DNA of 64,000 nt. Source: Tessaracoccus oleiagri (GTDB lineage Bacteria > Actinomycetota > Actinomycetes > Propionibacteriales > Propionibacteriaceae). The stretch spans positions 1 to 64,000 of the forward strand of contig NZ_FNGP01000006.1 in assembly GCF_900103275.1 (NCBI RefSeq), read 5' to 3'. The notes under the pieces were generated by a model. That model had not been told where the DNA came from and made no database searches. It saw only the letters and a program-made list of their open reading frames with translations. A program made the translations under genes and the position numbers. Below, in pieces: positions 26,563 to 35,423 of the stretch. Position 1 is the first letter of the stretch; each line of letters opens with the position of its first letter.

Positions 26563-27597
26563 ATGTCCACTGAGACACCTCCCGCTGACCTGCAGCGAGA
26601 AGGGTCCGACTCCACCACCGAGAAGGTGTTGGCGCGCGACAAGAAGCGCTACGGCGATGCGCTGTTCAACGGGATCTCCGTCTCGTCCGCGCTGATGATC
26701 TTCGTCATCCTGGCGGCGGTCGCGACGTTCCTGACCTCGCAGGCCATCCCCGCCGTGACCCGCGAGCCGGACCACACCGGGCTGCAGGGCGTCGAGGCCG
26801 CGGGCGGGTTCTGGCAGTGGGTCCTGCCGCTGGCGTTCGGCACCGTGTGGTCGGCGGTCCTCGCCATGGCGATGGCGGTGCCGATCTCGATCGGCATCGC
26901 GCTGTACCTCTCCCACTACGCGCCCCGTCGCGTCGCGCGGACGTTCGGCTACATCATCGACCTCCTCGCCGCGATCCCGTCGGTCGTCTTCGGCCTGTGG
27001 GGAGTCATGGTGCTCGCCCCGGCGCTCGACCCGTTCTACCGGTGGCTGAACGACAACCTCTCCTGGATCTACTTCTTCAACGCCTGGGTGCCCTACGGCG
27101 ACGGTGGCGACCTCCGGCCCAACCTCGCCGCCGGTGGCCAGAACATGCTCACCGCGGCGCTCGTGCTCGCCCTCATGGTGGTTCCGATCATCACCGCGCT
27201 GGCCCGTGAGGTCTTCCTCCAGACGCCTCGCCTGCACGAGGAGGCGTCGCTCGCCCTCGGCGCCACCCGCTGGGAGATGATCCGCCAGACGGTGCTCCCC
27301 TTCGGCACGCCGGGCGTCATCTCGGCCTCCATGCTCGGGCTCGGCCGTGCGCTGGGCGAGACGATGGCCGTGGCCATGATCCTCCCCGGCAAGGTGCTGA
27401 TCAGCTTCAAGCTGATCACCTTCGACAACCCCAACACCATCGCCGCCTACATCGCGCAGAACTTCCCCGAGGCGGAGGGCATGGGCAACCACCAGCTGAT
27501 CGCCGCGGGCCTGGTGCTGTTCATCATCACGCTCGCGGTCAACATGGTGGCGCGCGCGATCATCAACAGCCGACGCGAATTCTCGGGAGCGAACTGA
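26563..27597 (+). CDS. pstC: Phosphate ABC transporter permease PstC
   Basis: 344 residues with six main helices. The binding-protein-dependent permease motif EASLALGATRWEMIRQTVLP is in the cytoplasmic loop (EAA motif), followed by GLGRALGETMAVAMILP, both typical of PstC. The first 40 residues are a charged cytoplasmic tail. It forms the membrane channel with PstA. The stop overlaps the pstA ATG by one base (TGATG). Confidence 0.95.
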   Translation: MSTETPPADLQREGSDSTTEKVLARDKKRYGDALFNGISVSSALMIFVILAAVATFLTSQAIPAVTREPDHTGLQGVEAAGGFWQWVLPLAFGTVWSAVLAMAMAVPISIGIALYLSHYAPRRVARTFGYIIDLLAAIPSVVFGLWGVMVLAPALDPFYRWLNDNLSWIYFFNAWVPYGDGGDLRPNLAAGGQNMLTAALVLALMVVPIITALAREVFLQTPRLHEEASLALGATRWEMIRQTVLPFGTPGVISASMLGLGRALGETMAVAMILPGKVLISFKLITFDNPNTIAAYIAQNFPEAEGMGNHQLIAAGLVLFIITLAVNMVARAIINSRREFSGAN

Positions 27598-28706
27598 TGA
27601 GAAACGACACCACGGCCACCGCTCCCGCCACTCCGGCGAAGCGCTCCGCGCCGCAGCTGCCCCGCGAGCCGATCACCGGCAACCAACTCCCGAAGTGGAC
27701 CTGGGCCCTGTGCCTCGCGCTCGGGCTGGGCATCGCCGCAGGGATCCTCCTCCTGCTCGGCACCTACTCCCTCGCCGGCACGTTCGCGCTCGGCGTGCTC
27801 GTGTTCCTCGTCCTGATGACGGTGGTCTCCGCTGCGGTGGAGGGCCCGCGGCCGGCCAAGGACCGCCTCGCGAAGTACACCGTGACGAGCTTCTTCCTCC
27901 TGGCCCTCGTGCCGCTGGGCTCGCTCCTGTTCGAGGTGGTGACCCGCGGCGCGGAGCGCTTCGACCTCACCTTCTTCACCGAGACCCAGGCCAACACCCA
28001 CCTCATGAACGTGGAGCTGGGCGCCATGCACGCCCTCGTCGGCACGCTGCTGATCACCGCGCTCGCCTTCCTGATCTCGGTGCCCATCGGCCTCCTCACC
28101 GCCATCTACCTGGTCGAGTACGGCGCCAGGACCCGGCTCGCGGCCGGCATCCGGTTCCTCGTCGACGTCATGACGGGCATCCCCTCGATCGTCGCCGGTC
28201 TCTTCGCCTACGCGTTGTTCTCGATGTTCCTCGGCCCCGGCACCAAGAGCGGCCTGGCGGGCGCCGTCGCGCTCAGCGTGCTGATGATCCCGACCGTGGT
28301 CCGCTCCACGGAGGAGATGCTGAAGCTGGTCCCCAACGAGCTGCGCGAGGCGTCCTACGCCCTCGGCGTGCCGAAGTACCGCACCATCCTGAAGGTGGTG
28401 CTCCCGACGTCGCTCGCCGGCATCGTGACCGGCGTCATCCTGGGCATCGCCCGCATCATCGGCGAGACGGCTCCGCTCCTCGTCACGGCCGGCTACTTCC
28501 AGCTGCTCAACACCAACCCGTTCAGCGGGCCGACCTCCACCCTCCCGGTGATGGTCTACCAGTCGCTCCGGACGCACGGTCCCCGTGCGGAGGAGATGCA
28601 GGCGCTCGGCTGGGCCGGCGCACTCACCCTGATCATCCTCGTGATGGGACTGAACCTCATCGGTCGGTTCATCGCGTGGAAGTTCGCCCCCAAGCAGGGT
28701 CGCTGA
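27597..28706 (+). CDS. pstA: Phosphate ABC transporter permease PstA
   Basis: 369 residues, longer than the usual 280-300 because of two extra N-terminal helices (about residues 38-80). The EAA loop is [20 protein letters not shown], followed by [18 protein letters not shown]. It pairs with PstC. Start set by the one-base overlap with pstC. Confidence 0.94.
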   Translation: MRNDTTATAPATPAKRSAPQLPREPITGNQLPKWTWALCLALGLGIAAGILLLLGTYSLAGTFALGVLVFLVLMTVVSAAVEGPRPAKDRLAKYTVTSFFLLALVPLGSLLFEVVTRGAERFDLTFFTETQANTHLMNVELGAMHALVGTLLITALAFLISVPIGLLTAIYLVEYGARTRLAAGIRFLVDVMTGIPSIVAGLFAYALFSMFLGPGTKSGLAGAVALSVLMIPTVVRSTEEMLKLVPNELREASYALGVPKYRTILKVVLPTSLAGIVTGVILGIARIIGETAPLLVTAGYFQLLNTNPFSGPTSTLPVMVYQSLRTHGPRAEEMQALGWAGALTLIILVMGLNLIGRFIAWKFAPKQGR

Positions 28707-28740
28707 CACCCACGCGAGATTTCGGAAGGATTCCAAACAC

Positions 28741-29520
28741 ATGGCGAAGCGCATTGAGATCAACGATCTCGACATCTACTACGGCAAGTTCCAGGCGGTG
28801 CGGGGCGTCAGCATGACGATCGAGCCCCGCGCGGTGACCGCCTTCATCGGCTCTTCCGGCTGCGGCAAGTCCACCGTGCTGCGGTCCCTCAACCGCATGC
28901 ACGAGGTCATCCCCGGCGCCTACGTCGACGGGGAGGTGCTGCTCGACGGGGTGAACCTGTACGGCCCCAACGTCGACCCGGTACGCGTACGCCGCCAGAT
29001 CGGCATGGTCTTCCAGCGCCCCAACCCGTTCCCGACGATGTCCATCAAGGAGAACGTGCTGGCGGGCGTGCGCCTCAACAACGCGCGGATGAGCAAGTCC
29101 GACATGGACGACCTCGCCGAGAAGTCGCTGCGCGGCGCCAACCTCTGGGAGGAGGTCAAGGACCGCCTCGACCGCCCCGGCTCGGGCCTCTCCGGCGGTC
29201 AGCAGCAGCGCCTCTGCATCGCCCGCGCCATCGCGGTCTCCCCCGACGTGATCCTGATGGACGAGCCCTGCTCGGCCCTGGACCCCATCTCGACGCTGGC
29301 GATCGAGGACCTCATCAAGCAGCTGAAGGAGGAGTACACCGTCGTCATCGTCACGCACAACATGCAGCAGGCGGCGCGCGTCTCCGACACCACCGCGTTC
29401 TTCAACCTCAAGGCGCAGGGCCAGCCGGGCGAGCTGATCGAGGTCGGCCCCACCGAGAAGATCTTCCACAACCCGGACCAGAAGGCGACCGAGGACTACA
29501 TCACCGGCCGCTTCGGCTGA
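28741..29520 (+). CDS. pstB: Phosphate ABC transporter ATPase PstB
   Basis: 259 residues. Walker A is GSSGCGKST, the Q-loop is VFQRPNPFP, the ABC signature is LSGGQQQR, Walker B is [12 protein letters not shown], and the switch histidine is in [10 protein letters not shown]. The PNPFPTMSI and LWEEVKDRL stretches are characteristic of PstB. A GGAAGGA ribosome site lies 9 nt before the ATG. No phoU follows, unlike many pst operons. Confidence 0.97.
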   Translation: MAKRIEINDLDIYYGKFQAVRGVSMTIEPRAVTAFIGSSGCGKSTVLRSLNRMHEVIPGAYVDGEVLLDGVNLYGPNVDPVRVRRQIGMVFQRPNPFPTMSIKENVLAGVRLNNARMSKSDMDDLAEKSLRGANLWEEVKDRLDRPGSGLSGGQQQRLCIARAIAVSPDVILMDEPCSALDPISTLAIEDLIKQLKEEYTVVIVTHNMQQAARVSDTTAFFNLKAQGQPGELIEVGPTEKIFHNPDQKATEDYITGRFG

Positions 29521-29535
29521 TCGTCCACGCGTGCG

Positions 29536-29568
29536 CGAGGCGCCGGTCCCCTCGGGGCCGGCGCCTCG
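29536..29568 (+). terminator. Terminator hairpin after pstB
   Basis: A stem of about 15 bp with one mismatch (29536-29550 with 29554-29568), very GC-rich, 15 nt after the pstB stop and before the convergent glycosidase gene. It can serve both strands. Confidence 0.8.
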
Positions 29569-29630
29569 TCGTCTCGCACGGTCCACCGGGACACGATTGT
29601 TACAGTGTAACTTCCCGCTGTGGGTTCGCC

Positions 29631-30848
29631 TCAGTCGCAGGTGCCGGAGCCGACCGACTCCTTGAGCGCCAGCACCCGCGCCACCGACGTGGCCACGTTC
29701 TCGGCGAACTCAGGGTCGTCGTCCATCGTCGCCACGATCGCCTGCGCCATCTCGGGCGCGAGCGACGGGTCGGCGTTGATGACGAGGTCGCCGCCGGCCT
29801 CGAGGAACAGCACCGCGCGGTCGCCGGGCGGAGTGTCCGCCACCGCCTCGGCCGCGCCCAGGTCGTCGGCGATCACGACACCGTCGAAGCCGAGCCCGTC
29901 GCGCAGGATCTCGGTGATGATGCGGTGGCTGAACACGGCCTCGTAGTCGGGGTCGATCCGCTCGAACACCGCGGAGGAGATCATCACCGACGAGGCGCCC
30001 GCGGCGATGCCGTCGACGAACGGGGCCCAACCCGGGTCGTCGACCGTGGTCTCGGTGTCGGTCGCGGCGGCGAAGTCGGTGTTCTCCTCGACGCGGCCCA
30101 GGCCCGGGAAGTGCTTGAGGCTGGTGGCGACACCGGCTTCCGACATGCCCTCGACGAACGCGACGACCGAGCGCGCCGCTCCCGCGGGTTCGGTGTTGTA
30201 GTGGCGCTGCAACTGCCCGATCGGGGCGTTGCTGGTCACCTTGTCCTCGGGCACCACGTCGGCCGTGGGCGCGAGGTTGAACCGGACGCCGGCGCGGCGC
30301 AGCTCGTCGCCCCAGGTCTCTGCCTGGGCGCGCAGCTCGGCCGGGTCGAGCTCACCCTGCTCGACGGCGGTGGGGATCCTGGTGAAGCCCTCGCCCTGCA
30401 GACGCTGGACGCGGCCGCCCTCCTGGTCGACAGCGACGAGCATCGGGAGCTCCGACGAGCCGAGCGCACCCACCGCTGCGGAGACCTTGGCGGCGCTGCG
30501 CACCCCCGTGTCGCCGCTGCCGAGCAGCACCACCGACCCCGCGCGGGACTGGCGAATCGCGGTGGCCGTCTGGGAGTCGAGGCCACCCGTCGGGACGCCC
30601 ACCATCAGCAGCTGGCCGGCCTGCTCCGCCGCGGTCAGTCCGTCGGCCTTGGCACGGCACGCGTCCACCGGGCTCGACTCGCTCGGCGAGGAGGAAGCGA
30701 CCGTCGTCGATGCTTCCTGCTGGGGAGCGCCCTGCGCCGAAGCCGAGGCTCCGCCCGAGAGGCCCGGCCGGGTGACCAAGGGCGCCGGCGCGCAGGCGGA
30801 GAGCGCAAGCACCGCGCAGGCGGCGAGGGCGAGCGCCGGCCTACCCAT
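29631..30848 (-). CDS. Glycoside hydrolase family 3 (beta-N-acetylhexosaminidase-type) lipoprotein
   Basis: 405 residues. A signal peptide ends in the lipobox LSAC with cysteine 19, then a Ser/Ala-rich linker. The GH3 N-terminal barrel follows: MLVAVDQEGGRVQRL, NLAPTADVVP, the KHFPGLGRVEENTDF motif (Lys-His pair of NagZ-type enzymes) and DGVVIADDLGA, where the aspartate acts as nucleophile. It likely removes N-acetylglucosamine from cell-wall fragments or glycans outside the membrane. Its start overlaps the mtr stop by 8 bases. Confidence 0.9.
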   Translation of the reverse strand: MGRPALALAACAVLALSACAPAPLVTRPGLSGGASASAQGAPQQEASTTVASSSPSESSPVDACRAKADGLTAAEQAGQLLMVGVPTGGLDSQTATAIRQSRAGSVVLLGSGDTGVRSAAKVSAAVGALGSSELPMLVAVDQEGGRVQRLQGEGFTRIPTAVEQGELDPAELRAQAETWGDELRRAGVRFNLAPTADVVPEDKVTSNAPIGQLQRHYNTEPAGAARSVVAFVEGMSEAGVATSLKHFPGLGRVEENTDFAAATDTETTVDDPGWAPFVDGIAAGASSVMISSAVFERIDPDYEAVFSHRIITEILRDGLGFDGVVIADDLGAAEAVADTPPGDRAVLFLEAGGDLVINADPSLAPEMAQAIVATMDDDPEFAENVATSVARVLALKESVGSGTCD

Positions 30849-32250
30849 GCTCGAGCTCCTGCGGCCGCTCGACGTGCAGCAGGCCGAGCAGGGCGTTCTC
30901 GATCACCTCTGGCAGCGCCGGGTGGATCCAGTACTGCCCCTTGGCCATGTCCGGCACCGACAGCCCGAAGCTCATCGCCTGCACCAGCGGCTGGATCAGC
31001 GTGGACGCCTGCGGGCCGATGATGTGGGCGCCCAGCAGGTGCCAGGAGCGCGGGTCGGCGAGCAGCTTCACGAAGTGGCCCTCGTCCTCCATCGCCCAGC
31101 CGTACGCCACGTCGGCGTAGCGCTGCACCTTCTTCACGTACGGGTTGCCCCACTGCACCAGCTGCCGCTCGGTGGCGCCCACGGAGGCGATCTGCGGCTG
31201 CGTGAACACCGCGGCCGGCACGTAGCGGTGGTCGCTCTCGATGAGGTTGTCCGGGTACAGCAGGTTGTGCTGCACCGTGCGCATCTCGTGGTTGGCCACG
31301 TGCTTGAGCAGGTAGTCCGACGAGATGTCGCCAAGTGCCCAGATGTGCGGCACGTTCGTGCGCTGGTGCGCGTCGACGCGGACCTGGCCGTTCGGCTTGT
31401 ACTCCACGCCGGCGGCGTCCAGGTTCAGCGCCTCGTAGTTGCGCTCCCGGCCGACGGCCACCAGCACCAGATCCGTGTAGTAGACGTACTCGACGCCGTT
31501 GCGGTCCTGCGTCACGACGGCGACGTCGCCCGCGGGACCCTCCTCGAAGGCCGAGACGCGTTGGTTCAGCCGCATCCGGACCCGCTTCGACAGCTGCGCC
31601 GCGAACGCCGCCTGAACCTCCTCGTCCTCCTCGCGGAGGAACACCTCGGAGCGGTGCACCATCGTCACGTCGACGCCGAACGAGGCGAACACGTGCGCGA
31701 ACTCGGCTGCGACGAACCCACCGCCAAGGATCACGATGCGCTCCGGCATCTCGTCGATCCGCATCACCGTGTCCGACGTGTGGATGCGGTCCGCCAGCTC
31801 CGCCAGTCCGGGCACGTTCAACATGCGCGGCCGGGAGCCGGTGGCGAGCACGATCTGGTCGGCCCGGATCTCCGTGTTCCCGACGCGGAGCACGTGTGGG
31901 TCGACGAACGAGGCCTCGTCGTGGAAGACGGTGACGTGGGCGTTGCGCTCGCGCCACGCGAGCCCGCCGGCCGAGATGGGGTCGATCCGCCCGAACACGC
32001 GGTCGCGGATCGCCTGCCAGTCGGCCTTGCCGGGACGCAGCGTGATGCCGAGCTTCTGGGCCTCGTCCACCGACGACAGGACGTCTGCGGGGTAGACGTA
32101 CATCTTGGTGGGGATGCAACCGCGGTTGAGGCAGGTGCCCCCGAACACCGGGTCCCGCTCGATCAGCGCCACCCGCTGCCCCTCGAACCGCTCGTCGATG
32201 AGTGAGTTCCCGGAGCCTGAGCCGATGACCGCCAGATCGAAGTGTTGCAT
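30841..32250 (-). CDS. mtr: Mycothione (mycothiol disulfide) reductase
   Basis: 469 residues. FAD site near the start (DLAVIGSGSGNSLI), redox-active disulfide in GGTCLNRGCIPTKMYVY, NAD(P) site IVILGGGFVAAEFAHVF, second FAD motif PHIWALGDISSDYLLKHVANHE and dimer-interface catalytic histidine in YWIHPALPEVIE. The short GSGSGN FAD motif and MYVYPAD are typical of mycothione reductase rather than mercuric or glutathione reductase. It regenerates mycothiol with NADPH. Start at ATG 32250, after GGATGG. Confidence 0.93.
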   Translation of the reverse strand: MQHFDLAVIGSGSGNSLIDERFEGQRVALIERDPVFGGTCLNRGCIPTKMYVYPADVLSSVDEAQKLGITLRPGKADWQAIRDRVFGRIDPISAGGLAWRERNAHVTVFHDEASFVDPHVLRVGNTEIRADQIVLATGSRPRMLNVPGLAELADRIHTSDTVMRIDEMPERIVILGGGFVAAEFAHVFASFGVDVTMVHRSEVFLREEDEEVQAAFAAQLSKRVRMRLNQRVSAFEEGPAGDVAVVTQDRNGVEYVYYTDLVLVAVGRERNYEALNLDAAGVEYKPNGQVRVDAHQRTNVPHIWALGDISSDYLLKHVANHEMRTVQHNLLYPDNLIESDHRYVPAAVFTQPQIASVGATERQLVQWGNPYVKKVQRYADVAYGWAMEDEGHFVKLLADPRSWHLLGAHIIGPQASTLIQPLVQAMSFGLSVPDMAKGQYWIHPALPEVIENALLGLLHVERPQELEHG

Positions 32251-32300
32251 GGGTCCATCCTGCCAGCTTTTGCCGAAAACCAAGGCGCACGAACCGGCGC

Positions 32301-32306
32301 TAGGCT
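32301..32306 (+). promoter_or_regulatory. Leaderless -10 box TAGGCT of the SDR gene
   Basis: TAGGCT followed by 7 nt and ATG 32314. Confidence 0.6.
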
Positions 32307-32313
32307 GACACCC

Positions 32314-33078
32314 ATGCAGACTGAATGGGCCGTGGTCACGGGTTCCTCGTCCGGGCTCGGCGTCGCGTACGCCGATCGCCTAGCGCAGCAGGGCGCCAAC
32401 CTGATCCTGGCCGCCCGCCGGGCGGAGCTCCTGGAGGAGGTCGCCGCCGACCTGCGGCACCGCCACGGCGTCCGGGTGGAGACCCGGCCCGTCGATCTGG
32501 CGCTCGAGCCCGACCGCACCGCGTTCGCCGACGAGCTGTCCGCCACCAGCGTCCACACCCTGGTCAACAACGCCGGCTTCGGCACCGTCGGCAAGCTCGC
32601 GGAGCTGCGCCGCGACCGGATCGCCGAGGAGGTCGCACTCAACGCAGGAGCGGTCACCGAGCTCGCCCACGCGGTGCTGCCCGGGATGGTGGCGCGGCGA
32701 CGTGGCGCGATCATCAACGTGGCCAGCACCGCCGCCTTCCAGGCCATGTCCACGATGGCCGTCTACTCGGCGACCAAGGCCTACGTCCTGCAGTTCAGCG
32801 TCGGGCTCTGGGCAGAGCTCCACGGCAGCGGCGTCCGCGTCCTCGCCGTCTGCCCGGGACCCACCGCCACCCGGTTCTTCGCCTATGCGGGCGACGACGC
32901 CATGCTCAAGCAGCGGCGGCAACCCGAACAGGTGGTCGACACCACGTTCCGCGCACTCGAGGCCCACAAGCCGTTCGTCGTGGACGGCGCCCGCAACAGA
33001 GCGGTGGCCTTCGCCACCCGCTTCGCACCGCGCGGGGTGGCCGCGCGGATCGCGCCGACCTTCATGAAGCTGACCTGA
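32314..33078 (+). CDS. Short-chain dehydrogenase/reductase
   Basis: 254 residues of the classical SDR family. Cofactor motif TGSSSGLGVAYADRL, then NNAG, and the catalytic Ser-Tyr-Lys set (NVASTAAF, YSATKAYV). ARRAELLEEV after the first fold favours NADP(H). The substrate is not deducible; the nearest neighbours (mtr, cytochrome c genes) do not help. Its TGA stop abuts the stop of the convergent GerMN protein gene with no base between. Confidence 0.92.
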   Translation: MQTEWAVVTGSSSGLGVAYADRLAQQGANLILAARRAELLEEVAADLRHRHGVRVETRPVDLALEPDRTAFADELSATSVHTLVNNAGFGTVGKLAELRRDRIAEEVALNAGAVTELAHAVLPGMVARRRGAIINVASTAAFQAMSTMAVYSATKAYVLQFSVGLWAELHGSGVRVLAVCPGPTATRFFAYAGDDAMLKQRRQPEQVVDTTFRALEAHKPFVVDGARNRAVAFATRFAPRGVAARIAPTFMKLT

Positions 33079-34509
33079 TCAGCCGATGTTGATGGTCTTG
33101 TCCTCGGAGCTGGAATCGGTCCGGCCGTCGAGCGTGCTCGTCGAACTGGCGACGATCTCGTAGGCGCCGGGCCTGGGCAGCGTGGCCGACATGGACCAGA
33201 CCAGCCAGCCGTCGGAGTTCGCCGTCAGGGTGGTCTGCGCGACGGTGTAGGCCAGCTGCTCCTGCGTCTCCACGTTGCTGATCGACACGACCGGCGCCCC
33301 GAAGTCCGGCTTCACGGTGCCAGTGACAATGACCTCGCCGGCGGAGAGCTGCGCCTGGTTGCCCGGGGAGCTGATCCACAGCCCCGGCATCGGCTGGAGG
33401 CCCGTGCGGCCGAAGCCTTGCGCGTTGTCGAACGGCTCGGGCGGGGCGGCGCCGTCGGAGAGGAACTTCACCCGCAGGTCCCGGTTGCCCAGCGCCTCGG
33501 ACGTCGTGTACACGATCTGATTGATGGCCGGCTCGACGGCCACGGGGTCGATCGCCTCGAAGGCGTCGGCGCTCAGGTTGACCGTGAGCTCGTCGCCGGA
33601 CAGTTGCACCTCGCGGATACTGCCGTCCCACAGCGACGTGTAGTCGGGGTCGAGCGGTGCCAGCGTGAGGAGCGCCTCGACGCCCGACCGGGCCAGGCTG
33701 CTCATCGCCGGGAGGTTGCGCAGTTCGCGGTAGAGGCGGGAGTCGCCCCGGCCCACGTAGAAGACCGGCACCTGCTTCACCACGGCGCGCATCGCCACCG
33801 GCGCGGTGGCGTCGGTGGTCGGCCCCGTGGGCGTCGTCGGCGGGCTGGACGGCAGGTCCGGCTCGCCGCGCGTGAACGCCGCCGTGGCGGCCCCCAGCGC
33901 GAGCGCCACGATCGCCGAGACGACCACCAGCTGGCCGCGCAGGTAGCCACGGCTCGGGACGTTGACCCGCTCGCGGAGGGCCCCGATCAGGCCCTCGTCG
34001 TCGGGCACCCTGATGGGGCGGGCGGCCGTGCGGAGCCCCGCCGCGAGGTCCTCCGAGAGCGCCTCCACCGACACGTCGGCCTGCACGAGCCCGCGGAGCT
34101 CGTTGAGGGAGTGCTCGAGGCGCTGGTTGGTGCCGCGCACCGTCATGCGCATGACACTCGCGAGCTCCGGCCCGAACGTGCCGAGGAAGTGGCTGACGAC
34201 GAGCAACTCGGCCATCGGCCGCGGCAGCTTCGCCAGCGACCGCATCAGGTCGGCGCAGTCGTCGTCCTCCGGCACGGTGACCGCGACCGGCCGGTTGAGG
34301 GAGCGTGCGAGGTGGACCACCTGTTCCTGCAGGAACTCGATCCGCTCCATCGGGTCGACCAGGCGCCGCCCCCGTCGGTGGAGCGCCATCGTGGCGCTGC
34401 GGACGATGTCGCCCGCGTCGTCCCCCGCGCCGAGCAGCACGGCGAGGCGGTACAGCGTCGGACGCTGTTCCTCGTGTAGTTCCAGTACCCAGCCGAGGTT
34501 CTCCGGCAT
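33079..34509 (-). CDS. Membrane protein with sigma-factor-like N-terminus, GerMN and Gmad2 domains
   Basis: 476 residues. Residues about 1-70 (LYRLAVLLGAGDDAGDIVRSAT, up to VVHLARSL) read like an ECF sigma region 2, and about 88-140 (LAKLPRPMAELLVVSHFL, then MTVRGTNQRLEHSLNELR) like region 4. A transmembrane helix follows (about 198-216), then a Pro/Thr linker, a GerMN domain (TSLWDGSIREVQLSGDELTVNLS, PAINQIVYT) and a Gmad2 immunoglobulin-like domain (VIVTGTVKPDFGAPVVSI). GerMN-Gmad2 proteins usually lack the sigma-like part. It is the last gene of the cytochrome c maturation operon, 2 nt after ccsB. Function unknown; a tethered, possibly non-functional sigma-like region is inferred. Confidence 0.78.
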   Translation of the reverse strand: MPENLGWVLELHEEQRPTLYRLAVLLGAGDDAGDIVRSATMALHRRGRRLVDPMERIEFLQEQVVHLARSLNRPVAVTVPEDDDCADLMRSLAKLPRPMAELLVVSHFLGTFGPELASVMRMTVRGTNQRLEHSLNELRGLVQADVSVEALSEDLAAGLRTAARPIRVPDDEGLIGALRERVNVPSRGYLRGQLVVVSAIVALALGAATAAFTRGEPDLPSSPPTTPTGPTTDATAPVAMRAVVKQVPVFYVGRGDSRLYRELRNLPAMSSLARSGVEALLTLAPLDPDYTSLWDGSIREVQLSGDELTVNLSADAFEAIDPVAVEPAINQIVYTTSEALGNRDLRVKFLSDGAAPPEPFDNAQGFGRTGLQPMPGLWISSPGNQAQLSAGEVIVTGTVKPDFGAPVVSISNVETQEQLAYTVAQTTLTANSDGWLVWSMSATLPRPGAYEIVASSTSTLDGRTDSSSEDKTINIG

Positions 34510-34511
34510 GC

Positions 34512-35423
34512 CTAGATCCCCGCGTACGAGTGCAACCCGCTGAAGAGGAGGTTGACCCCGATGAAGTTGAACCAGAACGTCACCAGGCCCAGCAGCGCGA
34601 TGGCCGCGGCGCCCCGGCCGCGCCACCCAGCCGTGAGCGAGGCGTGCAGGTACCCGGCGTAGACCACCCAGGTGATGAAGCTCCACGTCTCCTTGGGATC
34701 CCAGTTCCAGAACCGGCCCCACGCGTACTGGGCCCAGATGGCGCCGGCGACGATCGTGAAGGTCCAGATCGGGAACGCGAAGGCGTGCATCCGGTGCGCG
34801 AACGTGTCGAGGCCCTTCAGCGACGGCAGCTTCGCGAGGTAGCCGGTCAGGTCGTCGCCGCGGCGGATGGCCCGGTCCTCGGCCCAAGACCGGACGAGGT
34901 ACAGCAGGCTCGCGACGCCCGCGATGTTGAAGCCCGCCGCCGCGATCACCGCGGCGATGATGTGGATGATGAACCAGACGGAGTGCAGCGCGGGGACAAG
35001 CGGCGCCACGTCGACGTAGAACACGGTGACCGCGAGGCCGAGCATCAGCGCGGCCAGCAGCGTGACACCGATGCCGAGCCAGCGCATGCCCCAGCGCCAC
35101 AGGCAGAGCAGGTACACGACCGCGACGAGCGCGATCGCGGACGTGACGAACTCGTACATGTTGCCCCAGGGCGGGCGGCCGGCGGCGAGGCCGCGGGTGA
35201 CCACGCCGAACACGTTGAGCGCCGCGGCCACGATCGTCGCCGCGACGGCCAGCCGGCCCAACAGGTCGACGTTGGTGCGCTTGGCGTCCTCGGAGCCGTC
35301 AGGGTTGCGCCGCTCCCCCAGCCCGCCGGCGAACGCCCATTCGGCGACGTGCAGGAAGAAGGCGACGATGAACCCGACCGTCGCGGCGACCATCGCCGTG
35401 TCCGAGTACTGCGCAACCGTCAT
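34512..35423 (-). CDS. ccsB: Cytochrome c biogenesis protein CcsB (heme handling, System II)
   Basis: 303 residues, about eight membrane helices. The tryptophan-rich heme-binding motif is present in WGRFWNWDPKETWSFITW, with conserved histidines in ALHSVWFIIHII and AHRMHAFAF. Together with ResB/Ccs1 it delivers heme across the membrane to apocytochrome c. The ATG overlaps the resB stop as ATGA. Confidence 0.95.
   Translation of the reverse strand: MTVAQYSDTAMVAATVGFIVAFFLHVAEWAFAGGLGERRNPDGSEDAKRTNVDLLGRLAVAATIVAAALNVFGVVTRGLAAGRPPWGNMYEFVTSAIALVAVVYLLCLWRWGMRWLGIGVTLLAALMLGLAVTVFYVDVAPLVPALHSVWFIIHIIAAVIAAAGFNIAGVASLLYLVRSWAEDRAIRRGDDLTGYLAKLPSLKGLDTFAHRMHAFAFPIWTFTIVAGAIWAQYAWGRFWNWDPKETWSFITWVVYAGYLHASLTAGWRGRGAAAIALLGLVTFWFNFIGVNLLFSGLHSYAGI

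Noticed and set aside
29599-29611. GTTAC-AGT-GTAAC inverted repeat
   Set aside because: Short arms between two convergent 3' ends, with no gene start nearby; could be chance.
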